From: Actinomycetota bacterium | GTDB lineage: Bacteria; Actinomycetota; Acidimicrobiia; Acidimicrobiales; Ilumatobacteraceae | Assembly (NCBI GenBank): GCA_017853685.1 | Contig: JAFMJD010000010.1 | Coordinates: 1 to 33,236 of the forward strand | Direction: 5' to 3' | DNA length: 33,236 nt | Shown: one piece after another, positions 23,408 to 30,182 of the stretch | How the letters are laid out: the number at the start of each line of letters is the position of its first letter | Numbering within the stretch: position 1 is the stretch's first letter | Position numbers and translations under genes: made by a program | Notes under the pieces: model-generated | What the model saw: the letters and a program-made list of their open reading frames with translations, nothing else | What the model was told of the DNA's origin: nothing | Database searches by the model: none

Positions 23408-24382
23408 TCAGGCGTCGGTGCGGGCCACTGCTGCGCGGAGTTCGCCCACGAAGTCGGCTTCCACGAGTTCCTTGGCCACCCGGAGCGCATTCACGATGGC
23501 ACGGCTGCTCGACGAGCCGTGGCTGATGATGCACACACCGTCGATGCCGAGCAGCATCGCGCCCCCGGTTGCTTCGGGGTCGAACAGTTCGTAGAGCGGG
23601 AGCAGCGCCGGCATCAACGCATCGGCATGCGCCTTGTACTCCGGAGTGGAGCTGAAAGCGTCGAGCAGCGCAGCGATGACCGTGCGGAGCGATCCCTCGA
23701 GGAGCTTGAGCACCACGTTGCCCGTGAACCCATCGGTGACCACCACATCCACGGTGTCGGTCATCACATCGCGCCCCTCGACGTTGCCGATGAAGTTGAT
23801 GCCGGGGGCGCCAAGGAGGAGTTGGTGTGTCTCTTTGACGAGCGGCGTGCCCTTGGTGGGCTCCTCACCGATCGAGAGCAGACCCACGCGGGGGTGCTCG
23901 ATGCCGTAACGATGCCGTGCGTACACGCTGCCCATCTGGGCGAATTGCACGAGCCATTCGGGTTGCACCTCGGCGTTCGCGCCCGAGTCGAGCAGCACCG
24001 TGGGAGTGGACCCGGGAACCGGGATGGCCGTGGCGATCGCCGGACGACTCACACCGCGCAGCCGCCCCATTCGCAACAGCGCCGACGCCATGGTTGCGCC
24101 CGTGTTGCCCGCAGACACCATGGCCGAGGCCTTGCCGTCACGGACGGCCTCGGCGGCGCGCACCAAGGTGGAATCCTTCTTGCGCCGCACACCTTGGGCG
24201 GCGTCTTCGTCCATCCCGATGAACTCGGAGGCCTCGATCAGCGGCAGGTCCCCGTAGCCGTCGAGGCCCGCGGGGCCCACGAGCACGACGGGAATGCCGG
24301 CTGCGACTGCCTGATGTGCGCCAGCCAGGATCTCGCCCGGGGCGCGATCACCGCCGAGAACATCGAGCGCAATCGGCAGCAT
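23408..24382 (-). CDS. plsX: Phosphate acyltransferase PlsX
   Basis: 324 residues. PlsX converts acyl-ACP and phosphate to acyl-phosphate, the acyl donor for PlsY in phospholipid synthesis; it is a peripheral membrane enzyme. Landmarks: IALDVLGGDRAPGEIL at the start (Gly/Asp loop), VSAGNTGATMASALLRMGRLRGVSRPAIA, LLDSGANAEVQPEWLVQFAQMG, GLLSIGEEPTKGT, FIGNVEGRD, VTDGFTGNVVLKLLEG. The first motif reads LDVLGGD where many relatives have MDAMGGD. The gene lies between rpmF (11 bases upstream) and acpP, a conserved rpmF-plsX-acpP arrangement. Confidence 0.96.
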   Translation of the reverse strand: MLPIALDVLGGDRAPGEILAGAHQAVAAGIPVVLVGPAGLDGYGDLPLIEASEFIGMDEDAAQGVRRKKDSTLVRAAEAVRDGKASAMVSAGNTGATMASALLRMGRLRGVSRPAIATAIPVPGSTPTVLLDSGANAEVQPEWLVQFAQMGSVYARHRYGIEHPRVGLLSIGEEPTKGTPLVKETHQLLLGAPGINFIGNVEGRDVMTDTVDVVVTDGFTGNVVLKLLEGSLRTVIAALLDAFSSTPEYKAHADALMPALLPLYELFDPEATGGAMLLGIDGVCIISHGSSSSRAIVNALRVAKELVEADFVGELRAAVARTDA

Positions 24383-24393
24383 GGTGTCAGGAG

Positions 24394-24573
24394 TTACTCG
24401 ACGTCGATGACAACGCGGTCACGGTAGAAGCCACACGACGGACACACCGTGTGCGGCAACTTCGCGTTGTTGCAGCGCGGGCAGAGGCTCCGAGCAGGCT
24501 TGCCCAACTTCCAGGCGCCCGCGCGGTTGCTGCGCGACTTCGACTTCGACTTCTTCTTCTTGGGAACGGGCAC
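24394..24573 (-). CDS. rpmF: 50S ribosomal protein L32 (zinc-binding form)
   Basis: 59 residues from GTG 24573, with GAGGGAG as Shine-Dalgarno sequence 6 bases upstream (24580-24586). MPVPKKKKSKSKSRSNRAG is the bL32 N-terminus. Two CxxC pairs (SLCPRCNN and HTVCPSCG) make this the zinc-containing version, which in many actinobacteria is swapped for a Cys-free paralogue under zinc starvation. It follows DUF177 by 40 bases, the usual pairing. Confidence 0.95.
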   Translation of the reverse strand: MPVPKKKKSKSKSRSNRAGAWKLGKPARSLCPRCNNAKLPHTVCPSCGFYRDRVVIDVE

Positions 24574-24613
24574 GACGAACTCCCTCAGGAATGGCCCAGA
24601 TGGCCGGGCAAGG

Positions 24614-25117
24614 TTATCGGGAATCGTCCCGAAGCGCGTCCAGGGCGGCCCACCGATCATCCCGGACCGAGGTGTCGCAGGCACAGGGCGCTGCGTTGCG
24701 GTCGGCCCCGCAGAGCGCACAGATCCCTGCGCAGTCGGCCCGGCACAGCGGTGACGAGGGGGTATCGAGGAGCAGCGCCTCACGCAGCATGGGGCCCAGA
24801 TCCAACTGGTCGTGCTCGATCGGGAAGGCCTCGGGATCACTCACCCGCACCTGGTACAGCTCATGGACCGGCACCGCCACTTCGCCGCCCACCGGCGACA
24901 GGCACCTCCGGCACTCCCCCACCCAACGGGCCCGAACCTCGCCGCTCACGACGATCCCGTCGCTCAGCACCTCGAGCCGAGCCCGGAAGCTCACTGGCCC
25001 GTCGGGGAGCCGGGCATCGACGATTCCGAGCGACGAAATCGTGGTCTCGAAGGTTTCGGAGCGCTCCGTCCCGGGGCGACGCAGCAGTTCGACTGCGTTG
25101 ACGAGCAGTTCGTTCAC
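24614..25117 (-). CDS. DUF177/YceD family protein
   Basis: 167 residues from GTG 25117, overlapping the stop of the upstream gene as GTGA. The family is almost always encoded beside rpmF and is linked to large-subunit rRNA maturation in bacteria and plants. Recognisable parts: VSGEVRARWVGECRRCLSPV (first CxxC) and a Cys-rich C-terminus CRADCAGICALCGADRNAAPCAC, possibly metal-binding. The middle segment between them is acidic (DLGPMLREALLLDTPSSPLC). It is cytoplasmic. Confidence 0.92.
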   Translation of the reverse strand: MNELLVNAVELLRRPGTERSETFETTISSLGIVDARLPDGPVSFRARLEVLSDGIVVSGEVRARWVGECRRCLSPVGGEVAVPVHELYQVRVSDPEAFPIEHDQLDLGPMLREALLLDTPSSPLCRADCAGICALCGADRNAAPCACDTSVRDDRWAALDALRDDSR

Positions 25118-25716
25118 GACTGTTCCTGGTCGAAGAACCCCTTGCTGTGATCTTCGTCCTCGACGGTCTCAGCCGCTCGGCTGGAACCGAGGTTCAAGTT
25201 GTTGCGGCCGGCCGCAACGGCGCGGCTCAGTCGATCGAGCAGGATCTCGAACCGGGCGAGGCGCTGATCGATGAAGTCCTCGGTCTCGTTCCGCAAACGC
25301 CGCGCATCGCTCTCCGCGGCATCCATCACCTGACGCGCCCGGGCCTCCGCAGCACGCGCCACTTCGGTGCGCTGCACCATGCGCTCGGCCTGCTGGCGAC
25401 CTGCCTCGAGGATCTCGTCGGCCTCGCGGCGGGTCTTTGCGATGAAATCCTGACGCTCACGGAGCATCCAACGGGCCGTGCGCAGGTCCTCGGGCAGGCG
25501 GTCGAGGGCGTCCTCGAGCAATTGGATGATCTCGTCCCGGTCGATACGCGGTGTGGACGACAGCGGGAACGTGGGTGCCGTGGCGATGATGTCGATCACG
25601 CGCCGCAGCAGGGTCTCTGAATCTGCCGCTGCGGTGCGAGCCGGTTGGGGCGCCTCGTACTGACCATCGTCGAATTCGTCGTCGTACTCATCGTCGTATC
25701 CATCGTCGTAGGTCAT
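25114..25716 (-). CDS. SepIVA-like DivIVA-family coiled-coil protein
   Basis: 200 residues from ATG 25716, with GGGAGG 8 bases upstream and an ATGA overlap with the coaD stop. It starts with an acidic repeat of four (Y/F)DD(G/E) units, continues with a short ordered part (ETLLRRVIDIIATAPTFPLSS...DEIIQLLEDALDRLPEDL) and a long coiled coil (about residues 80-170, rich in Arg/Glu/Ala) of DivIVA type, and ends in a polar tail. The position between coaD and DUF177 and this architecture resemble mycobacterial SepIVA, an essential septation and envelope-growth factor; identification is by architecture and context. The Asp-rich head is unusual. Confidence 0.8.
   Translation of the reverse strand: MTYDDGYDDEYDDEFDDGQYEAPQPARTAAADSETLLRRVIDIIATAPTFPLSSTPRIDRDEIIQLLEDALDRLPEDLRTARWMLRERQDFIAKTRREADEILEAGRQQAERMVQRTEVARAAEARARQVMDAAESDARRLRNETEDFIDQRLARFEILLDRLSRAVAAGRNNLNLGSSRAAETVEDEDHSKGFFDQEQS
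25663..25710 (-). repeat. Four 12-base units encoding the acidic head of the SepIVA-like protein
   Basis: Four consecutive 12-base units encode YDDG, YDDE, YDDE and FDDG right after the start Met-Thr. Units differ at third positions only slightly, so copy number could vary between strains without changing frame. Confidence 0.75.
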
Positions 25717-26204
25717 GACGGACGCCTCCCAGCAGCAAGTTGAGCGAGTCGTGCAGCAACCGGGGCGGGCACCAGACCGCTGAGGTCCCGTCCGTACAGC
25801 GCGATCTCGCGGATGTAGCGAGATGAGATGAACGACAGCGCCGGATTCGCGGCCACGAACACCGTTCGGACGCCGCCGACCGAGTGGTTCATGAGCGACA
25901 TCTGCTGCTCCACGTCGAAATCCGAGGCGCTCCGGAGGCCCTTGATGATGACATCGGCCCCGAAAGCGGCCGCAGCATCGATCGCCAGCCCCGGGAATGC
26001 CTCGACACGGACGTTGTCCCAACCCGACAGAGACTCCCGGATCATGGCCTGGCGCTCGTCGAGGGCGAACGCTCCCGACGGCTTACCCGGGTTGTGCATG
26101 GTGACGACCACGACCGAGCCGAACAGCTCGAGGCCCTGTTCGATCACATCGAGATGCCCGAGGTGGATCGGGTCGAAACTCCCTGGGTAACAGGCAACAG
26201 GCAT
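25713..26204 (-). CDS. coaD: Phosphopantetheine adenylyltransferase
   Basis: 163 residues, standard length. CoaD transfers AMP from ATP to 4'-phosphopantetheine, the penultimate step of coenzyme A synthesis. Signatures: YPGSFDPIHLGHLDVIEQG with the HxGH nucleotidyltransferase motif (H-L-G-H), VVVVTMHNPGKPSGAF, DVIIKGLRSASDFDVEQQMSLMN and ISSRYIREIA (the ISSTxIR-like motif). It follows rsmD by 5 bases, the conserved rsmD-coaD pair, and overlaps the next start by 4 bases. Confidence 0.97.
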   Translation of the reverse strand: MPVACYPGSFDPIHLGHLDVIEQGLELFGSVVVVTMHNPGKPSGAFALDERQAMIRESLSGWDNVRVEAFPGLAIDAAAAFGADVIIKGLRSASDFDVEQQMSLMNHSVGGVRTVFVAANPALSFISSRYIREIALYGRDLSGLVPAPVAARLAQLAAGRRPS

Positions 26205-26209
26205 TCCAT

Positions 26210-26728
26210 TCAGGCTATCCGGGCCAGCCAGGTGATGAACGTGCGCCCGTAGCGGCGGGTGCGCAGCACCTCCCAGCCTGCAACGGCAGCGACCTCACGG
26301 TCGCTCTCGGCCACCACGAGGTCGGCGGGCAGCACCGCCAACAGGTCCGCCCAGCCGTCGAATCGGTACGGCGGATCCACCACGGCAACGTCGACGTGAC
26401 CCAACTGACCGATCGTCGAGGCGACATCGCCAGCCACGATGCGGGCGGCAGCCACCAGTCCGAGCATCTCGACATTGCTGCGCAGAACACTCAGTGCGGT
26501 CCGGTCCCGCTCCACGAAGGTGCAGTGTGCGGCCCCACGTGACAGTGCCTCGATGCCCATCGCACCCGATCCGGCGAACAGGTCGGCGAAGGTGGCGCCG
26601 TCGACCAGACCCGCGCTCTCGAGCGCGTTGAACACCGCTTGGCGAACCTTGTCCGAGGTGGGCCGGGTGTCGGTGCCCGGGGGCGCTTCGATGCGTCGGC
26701 CACCCAATGAACCCGCCACGACCCGCAT
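26210..26728 (-). CDS. rsmD: 16S rRNA (guanine966-N2)-methyltransferase RsmD
   Basis: 172 residues. MRVVAGSLGGRRIEAPPGTDTRPTSDKVRQAVFNAL is the family N-terminus; FADLFAGSGAMGIEALSRGA binds S-adenosylmethionine and VVDPPYRFDGW is the catalytic DPPY motif of N-methyltransferases. It methylates G966 of 16S rRNA near the P site. The start ATG 26728 has a TATCCT -10 box 7 bases upstream and no Shine-Dalgarno sequence, so it probably heads a leaderless operon rsmD-coaD-sepIVA-like-DUF177. It is divergent from the zinc-ribbon gene. Confidence 0.96.
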   Translation of the reverse strand: MRVVAGSLGGRRIEAPPGTDTRPTSDKVRQAVFNALESAGLVDGATFADLFAGSGAMGIEALSRGAAHCTFVERDRTALSVLRSNVEMLGLVAAARIVAGDVASTIGQLGHVDVAVVDPPYRFDGWADLLAVLPADLVVAESDREVAAVAGWEVLRTRRYGRTFITWLARIA

Positions 26729-26735
26729 CGCTGGA

Positions 26736-26741
26736 AGGATA
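26736..26741 (-). promoter_or_regulatory. Candidate -10 box of the rsmD operon (leaderless)
   Basis: TATCCT, 7 bases before ATG 26728. The opposite strand of the same bases holds the GGAAGG ribosome-binding-like site of the divergent zinc-ribbon gene, so the 18-base gap serves both directions. Confidence 0.42.
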
Positions 26742-26746
26742 CGAAG

Positions 26747-26959
26747 GTGCCCCCGTCGTCCGCGTCACCACAGCCCGAACCCACCATCGTGTGCGTGGAC
26801 TGCGGCGGCACCTGCCACCTCATCACCCCGCCGAACGAGGACAGCACGTGGTTTCCCGGTGACCTCGTGACGTATCGCTGCGAGGACTGCAGGGACCGCT
26901 GGGATCTACTCCTGCCCGACGACTGGGCGAGCAACGACGATCCACGCGACTCCGTGTGA
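26747..26959 (+). CDS. Small zinc-ribbon-like protein
   Basis: 70 residues from GTG 26747, with GGAAGG (26733-26738) 8 bases upstream. Two Cys pairs, VCVDCGGTC (C-x2-C-x3-C) and YRCEDCRDRW (C-x2-C), about 25 residues apart, suggest one bound zinc; the tail is acidic (DDWASNDDPRDSV). It may bind nucleic acid or a protein partner. I do not recognise a named family. With the PAP2 gene that follows (GTGA overlap) it forms a plus-strand pair inserted between rsmD and recG on the opposite strand. Confidence 0.7.
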   Translation: MPPSSASPQPEPTIVCVDCGGTCHLITPPNEDSTWFPGDLVTYRCEDCRDRWDLLLPDDWASNDDPRDSV

Positions 26960-28116
26960 TCGAGCGGAGTCGACCGAAACATCACGACACGGCCGGTTCT
27001 GTAGCCTCCTGCGACGTGAATCTCCCCAGCGACGGCGACACCGAGGCGCAAGCCGTCGCAGAGTCCGTCACCGGAGGGCGGGTGTCGCCCGAACAGTGGG
27101 CAACGCTGCGTCTCGTCGGCTTCGCCGCGTACGCATTGCTGCTGCTGGCCCAATTGACCGTTGGCCTCCCGGGCCTCGAACGCGGACTCCCGCTCAGCCC
27201 GTTCATCATCATGGGTTGGCTCGGTCTGGCGAGTGCCGTGTGGTCCATCGGCCGTGATCGCCGCGAGGTCTTCTATGCGCTGATCGGCTGGGGGTCGCTG
27301 GCCGTGGCCATTCAGGTGTACGCCATGACCCGATCGGTGGTGGACAACTGGTGGGGCAACCCGGCATCGGTGCCCGGGCACCCTCGCACCATCCCGCAAC
27401 AGTCGCTCACCAACGCAGAGTGGGTCACCAAGGTGGAGCGCGTCATCGGCTTCGGCCACGATCCCACCACCTGGCTCCAGCAACACCTCTACATCCGCAA
27501 CGACGAAGACGCCGCTCACTGGGAGATCTTCACGGCGCTCGTCTACCTCTCGCACTTCTTCGTGGTCTATGTGGTGGCCATCGTGCAGTGGATCCGCAAT
27601 CGCACCGAGTGGCTGCGCTGGGTGCTCACGCTCTCCACGCTCCTCGTGTTCGGTGTCTCGCTGTATCTGCTCGTGCCGCTCGCCCCGCCCTGGCTCGCAT
27701 CGCCGGCCGGGCTCGTCGGCCCGGTCGATCGAGTAGGCACACGAGCACTGCAGTACATCCAGCTCGACGCCGCCAGCAAGATCTGGGAGAAGGGTGCTGC
27801 GAGCAGCAACGAAGTTGCGGCCTTCCCCTCGCTGCACCTCGGGTTCACGGTGCTCGTGAGCGCGTACTTCTGGGGACGGGCGAAACTCTGGGTGCGAGTC
27901 CTGCTCGTTGCCTATCCCCTCGCCATGGCGTTTGCGCTCGTGTACAGCGGCGAGCACTACATCGTCGACTGCATCGCCGGCGCTCTGCTCGCCATCTTCG
28001 TGGTGTGGTTCACGAGGCGCATCACACCGTGGATCACGTCACGTCAGTTCTTGAACAAGAACTCCTCGTCCTCGGCGGTGAACAGCAGCGCAAGCTCGTC
28101 GGCCAGCATCGACTGA
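26956..28116 (+). CDS. PAP2-superfamily membrane phosphatase/transferase
   Basis: 386 residues from GTG 26956, which overlaps the previous stop as GTGA; GTG 27016 (NLPSDGD...) is an alternative. About seven hydrophobic helices are visible. Towards the C-terminus lie the PAP2 motifs: AAFPSLHLGFTV (PSLH, motif 2) and YSGEHYIVDCIAG (motif 3, catalytic His and Asp). The PAP2_3-like arrangement resembles inositol-phosphoceramide-synthase-type enzymes that move phospho-alcohol groups between lipids. The last 24 residues, a Ser/Asn/Ala-rich tail, are encoded antisense to the end of recG (73-base overlap) and look like read-through into non-homologous sequence. Confidence 0.82.
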   Translation: MIERSRPKHHDTAGSVASCDVNLPSDGDTEAQAVAESVTGGRVSPEQWATLRLVGFAAYALLLLAQLTVGLPGLERGLPLSPFIIMGWLGLASAVWSIGRDRREVFYALIGWGSLAVAIQVYAMTRSVVDNWWGNPASVPGHPRTIPQQSLTNAEWVTKVERVIGFGHDPTTWLQQHLYIRNDEDAAHWEIFTALVYLSHFFVVYVVAIVQWIRNRTEWLRWVLTLSTLLVFGVSLYLLVPLAPPWLASPAGLVGPVDRVGTRALQYIQLDAASKIWEKGAASSNEVAAFPSLHLGFTVLVSAYFWGRAKLWVRVLLVAYPLAMAFALVYSGEHYIVDCIAGALLAIFVVWFTRRITPWITSRQFLNKNSSSSAVNSSASSSASID

Positions 28117-30179
28117 CTCGACAGGGTCGGATCAGCGTCCACCACGTCGAACGCCGCTTTCCGGGCAAGCGCAACCAGCTCCTTGTCACGCCGCAGCGAG
28201 GCAAGACGGAGGTCACTGCGACCCTTCTGCGCGGTGTTCATGATGGTGCCCTCGCCGCGCAGCTCCAGATCTGCCTCGGCGAGTTCGAAGCCGTCCGTGG
28301 AAGCCACGAGCGCCTCCACACGAGGATTCACGCCTTCCTGCAACCCAGTAACGAGCCAACAGCGCGACGCGTGTTCACCTCTGCCGACTCGCCCGCGCAA
28401 CTGGTGCAACTGGGCGATACCGAAACGATCTGCATCGAGGATCACCATCACCGTTGCGTTGGGCACGTCCACACCCACCTCGATCACCGTGGTGGCAACG
28501 AGTACATCGAGTTCACCACGACGGAACGCATCCATCACGGACTCTTTGTCCGCAGCACTCATCCGGCCGTGCAGGAGTCCGAGCCGCAGTCCCCGCAACT
28601 CCCCCGAGCGCAGCCGCTCGAAGGTCTGTTCGGCCGATGCCACCTCGATCTTCTCGCTCTCGTCGATCAGCGGGCACACCACATAGGCCTGTCGACCCGC
28701 AGCCACCTCGGCGCGCACATCGCCCCACACCGCCATCTCGTCGAGTTCGCCGTTCGCCCAATGGGTGACGATCTCGGTGCGCCCCGCCGGCTTTGCGTCG
28801 AGCACGCTCACGTCCAGATCGCCGTAGACCGTCATGGCCGCCGTGCGCGGAATCGGCGTTGCGGTCATCACGAGCACATCGGGCACCGTGCCGTCGGGGT
28901 TGTCGGACTCGCCCTTGGTGCGCAGCATCGCCCGTTGTTCCACGCCGAAACGATGCTGTTCGTCCACCACCACCACACCGAGGTGCCGGAAGCGAACCCC
29001 TTCCTGGATGAGCGCGTGTGTGCCGATCACGAGATCCACCGAGCCGTCGGCAAGTCCGGCGAGCACCTCGCGCCGTTCTGCTCCTGCGACCCGGTTGGTG
29101 AGCAGTTCCACACGCAGTGGTCGCGACCCGAACAGATTGCTCGCATCGCTCACCTGCAGGCCGTCGAGCAGTCGGCGGATGCCGGCGAAATGCTGTTCCG
29201 CGAGCACTTCGGTCGGCGCCATCAACGCCGCTTGATGTCTCCCCTGTACGGCCACGAGCATCGTGGCCACAGCCACCACCGTCTTGCCCGCACCGACATC
29301 GCCCTGCAGCAGACGATGCATAGGTTGTGGCGCGGCGAGGTCTGCCGAGATCTCCTCGATCGCTCGTTGCTGTGCAGAGGTGAGCGAGTAGGGCAGGCGC
29401 TCCACGAACGACTGCACCAACGTGCCGCTCACGTCGTGACGGATACCGAGCGAGTTGCGTTCGAGTGCCCGCTTGCGCATCACCAACACCACCTGCACCC
29501 GGAACAATTCGTCGAACGCGAGTCGACGGCGCGCTAGGTCCTTGTCCCGGAGCGTGTCGGGCTGATGAATGGAGCGGAAGGCGACCTCGCGTGACACGAG
29601 CCCGAGCGGGCCGGTGACGGACTCGGGCACCGGATCGGCGATGCCCCGCTCACGACAACGGTCCAATGCGTTCTCGACCCAACCAGCCATCTCCCACGTG
29701 GTGAGTTGCGCCTTCTCGCTCTGCGGATAGATCGGCACGATGCGGCCGGTTCGATCGCCGATCAGGTCGACGATCGGGTTCGTCATCTGCAACCCGCCCC
29801 GGTAACTCTCGGCCCGACCGAAGAGCGCAACAGTCAGTCCCTCGCGCAGTTGGCGCTCACGCCACGGTTGGTTGAAGAACACCGCATGCAGTCGTCCCGT
29901 GCCGTCGCCCACGGTTGCGGTCACGATGGTTCGCTTGTTGCGCGTGCTGCGCTTCACCACATCGCGCACGGTCACGAGTACCAACGCTTCGGCTCCCGCC
30001 TCGAGATCACCGATGCGCGCCTCGTTCGTGCGATCCACCCAGCGACGCGGGTACGTGGTGATGAGATCGAGTACCGAGTCGATCCCTAGGTCGTGCAGTG
30101 CCGCCCGCCGCTTCTCACCCACGCCCTTGATGCGTTCGACACCGATCTCGGACAGGTCGCGGAACGTGAGGCCCGCCAC
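28044..30179 (-). CDS. recG: ATP-dependent DNA helicase RecG
   Basis: 711 residues from GTG 30179. RecG reverses stalled replication forks and processes Holliday junctions. N-terminal wedge/OB domain (GVGEKRRAALHDLGIDSVLDLITTYPRRWVDR, then VRDVVKRSTRNKRTIVTATVGDGTG), Walker A LLQGDVGAGKTVVA, VVVDEQHRFGVEQR (DExH box), MTATPIPRTAAM, VEVGVDVPNATVMVI and the motif VI QLRGRVGRGEHAS; the C-terminal TRG region follows. It lies 3 bases after the DAK2-type gene, the usual pair. The end overlaps the convergent PAP2 gene. Confidence 0.97.
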   Translation of the reverse strand: MAGLTFRDLSEIGVERIKGVGEKRRAALHDLGIDSVLDLITTYPRRWVDRTNEARIGDLEAGAEALVLVTVRDVVKRSTRNKRTIVTATVGDGTGRLHAVFFNQPWRERQLREGLTVALFGRAESYRGGLQMTNPIVDLIGDRTGRIVPIYPQSEKAQLTTWEMAGWVENALDRCRERGIADPVPESVTGPLGLVSREVAFRSIHQPDTLRDKDLARRRLAFDELFRVQVVLVMRKRALERNSLGIRHDVSGTLVQSFVERLPYSLTSAQQRAIEEISADLAAPQPMHRLLQGDVGAGKTVVAVATMLVAVQGRHQAALMAPTEVLAEQHFAGIRRLLDGLQVSDASNLFGSRPLRVELLTNRVAGAERREVLAGLADGSVDLVIGTHALIQEGVRFRHLGVVVVDEQHRFGVEQRAMLRTKGESDNPDGTVPDVLVMTATPIPRTAAMTVYGDLDVSVLDAKPAGRTEIVTHWANGELDEMAVWGDVRAEVAAGRQAYVVCPLIDESEKIEVASAEQTFERLRSGELRGLRLGLLHGRMSAADKESVMDAFRRGELDVLVATTVIEVGVDVPNATVMVILDADRFGIAQLHQLRGRVGRGEHASRCWLVTGLQEGVNPRVEALVASTDGFELAEADLELRGEGTIMNTAQKGRSDLRLASLRRDKELVALARKAAFDVVDADPTLSSQSMLADELALLFTAEDEEFLFKN

Positions 30180-30182
30180 CGC

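Noticed and set aside
26491-27957. A 488-codon minus-strand frame across rsmD and the PAP2 gene
   Set aside because: Antisense to a PAP2 gene with full motifs, and out of frame with rsmD; His/Gly/Arg-rich composition typical of shadow frames.
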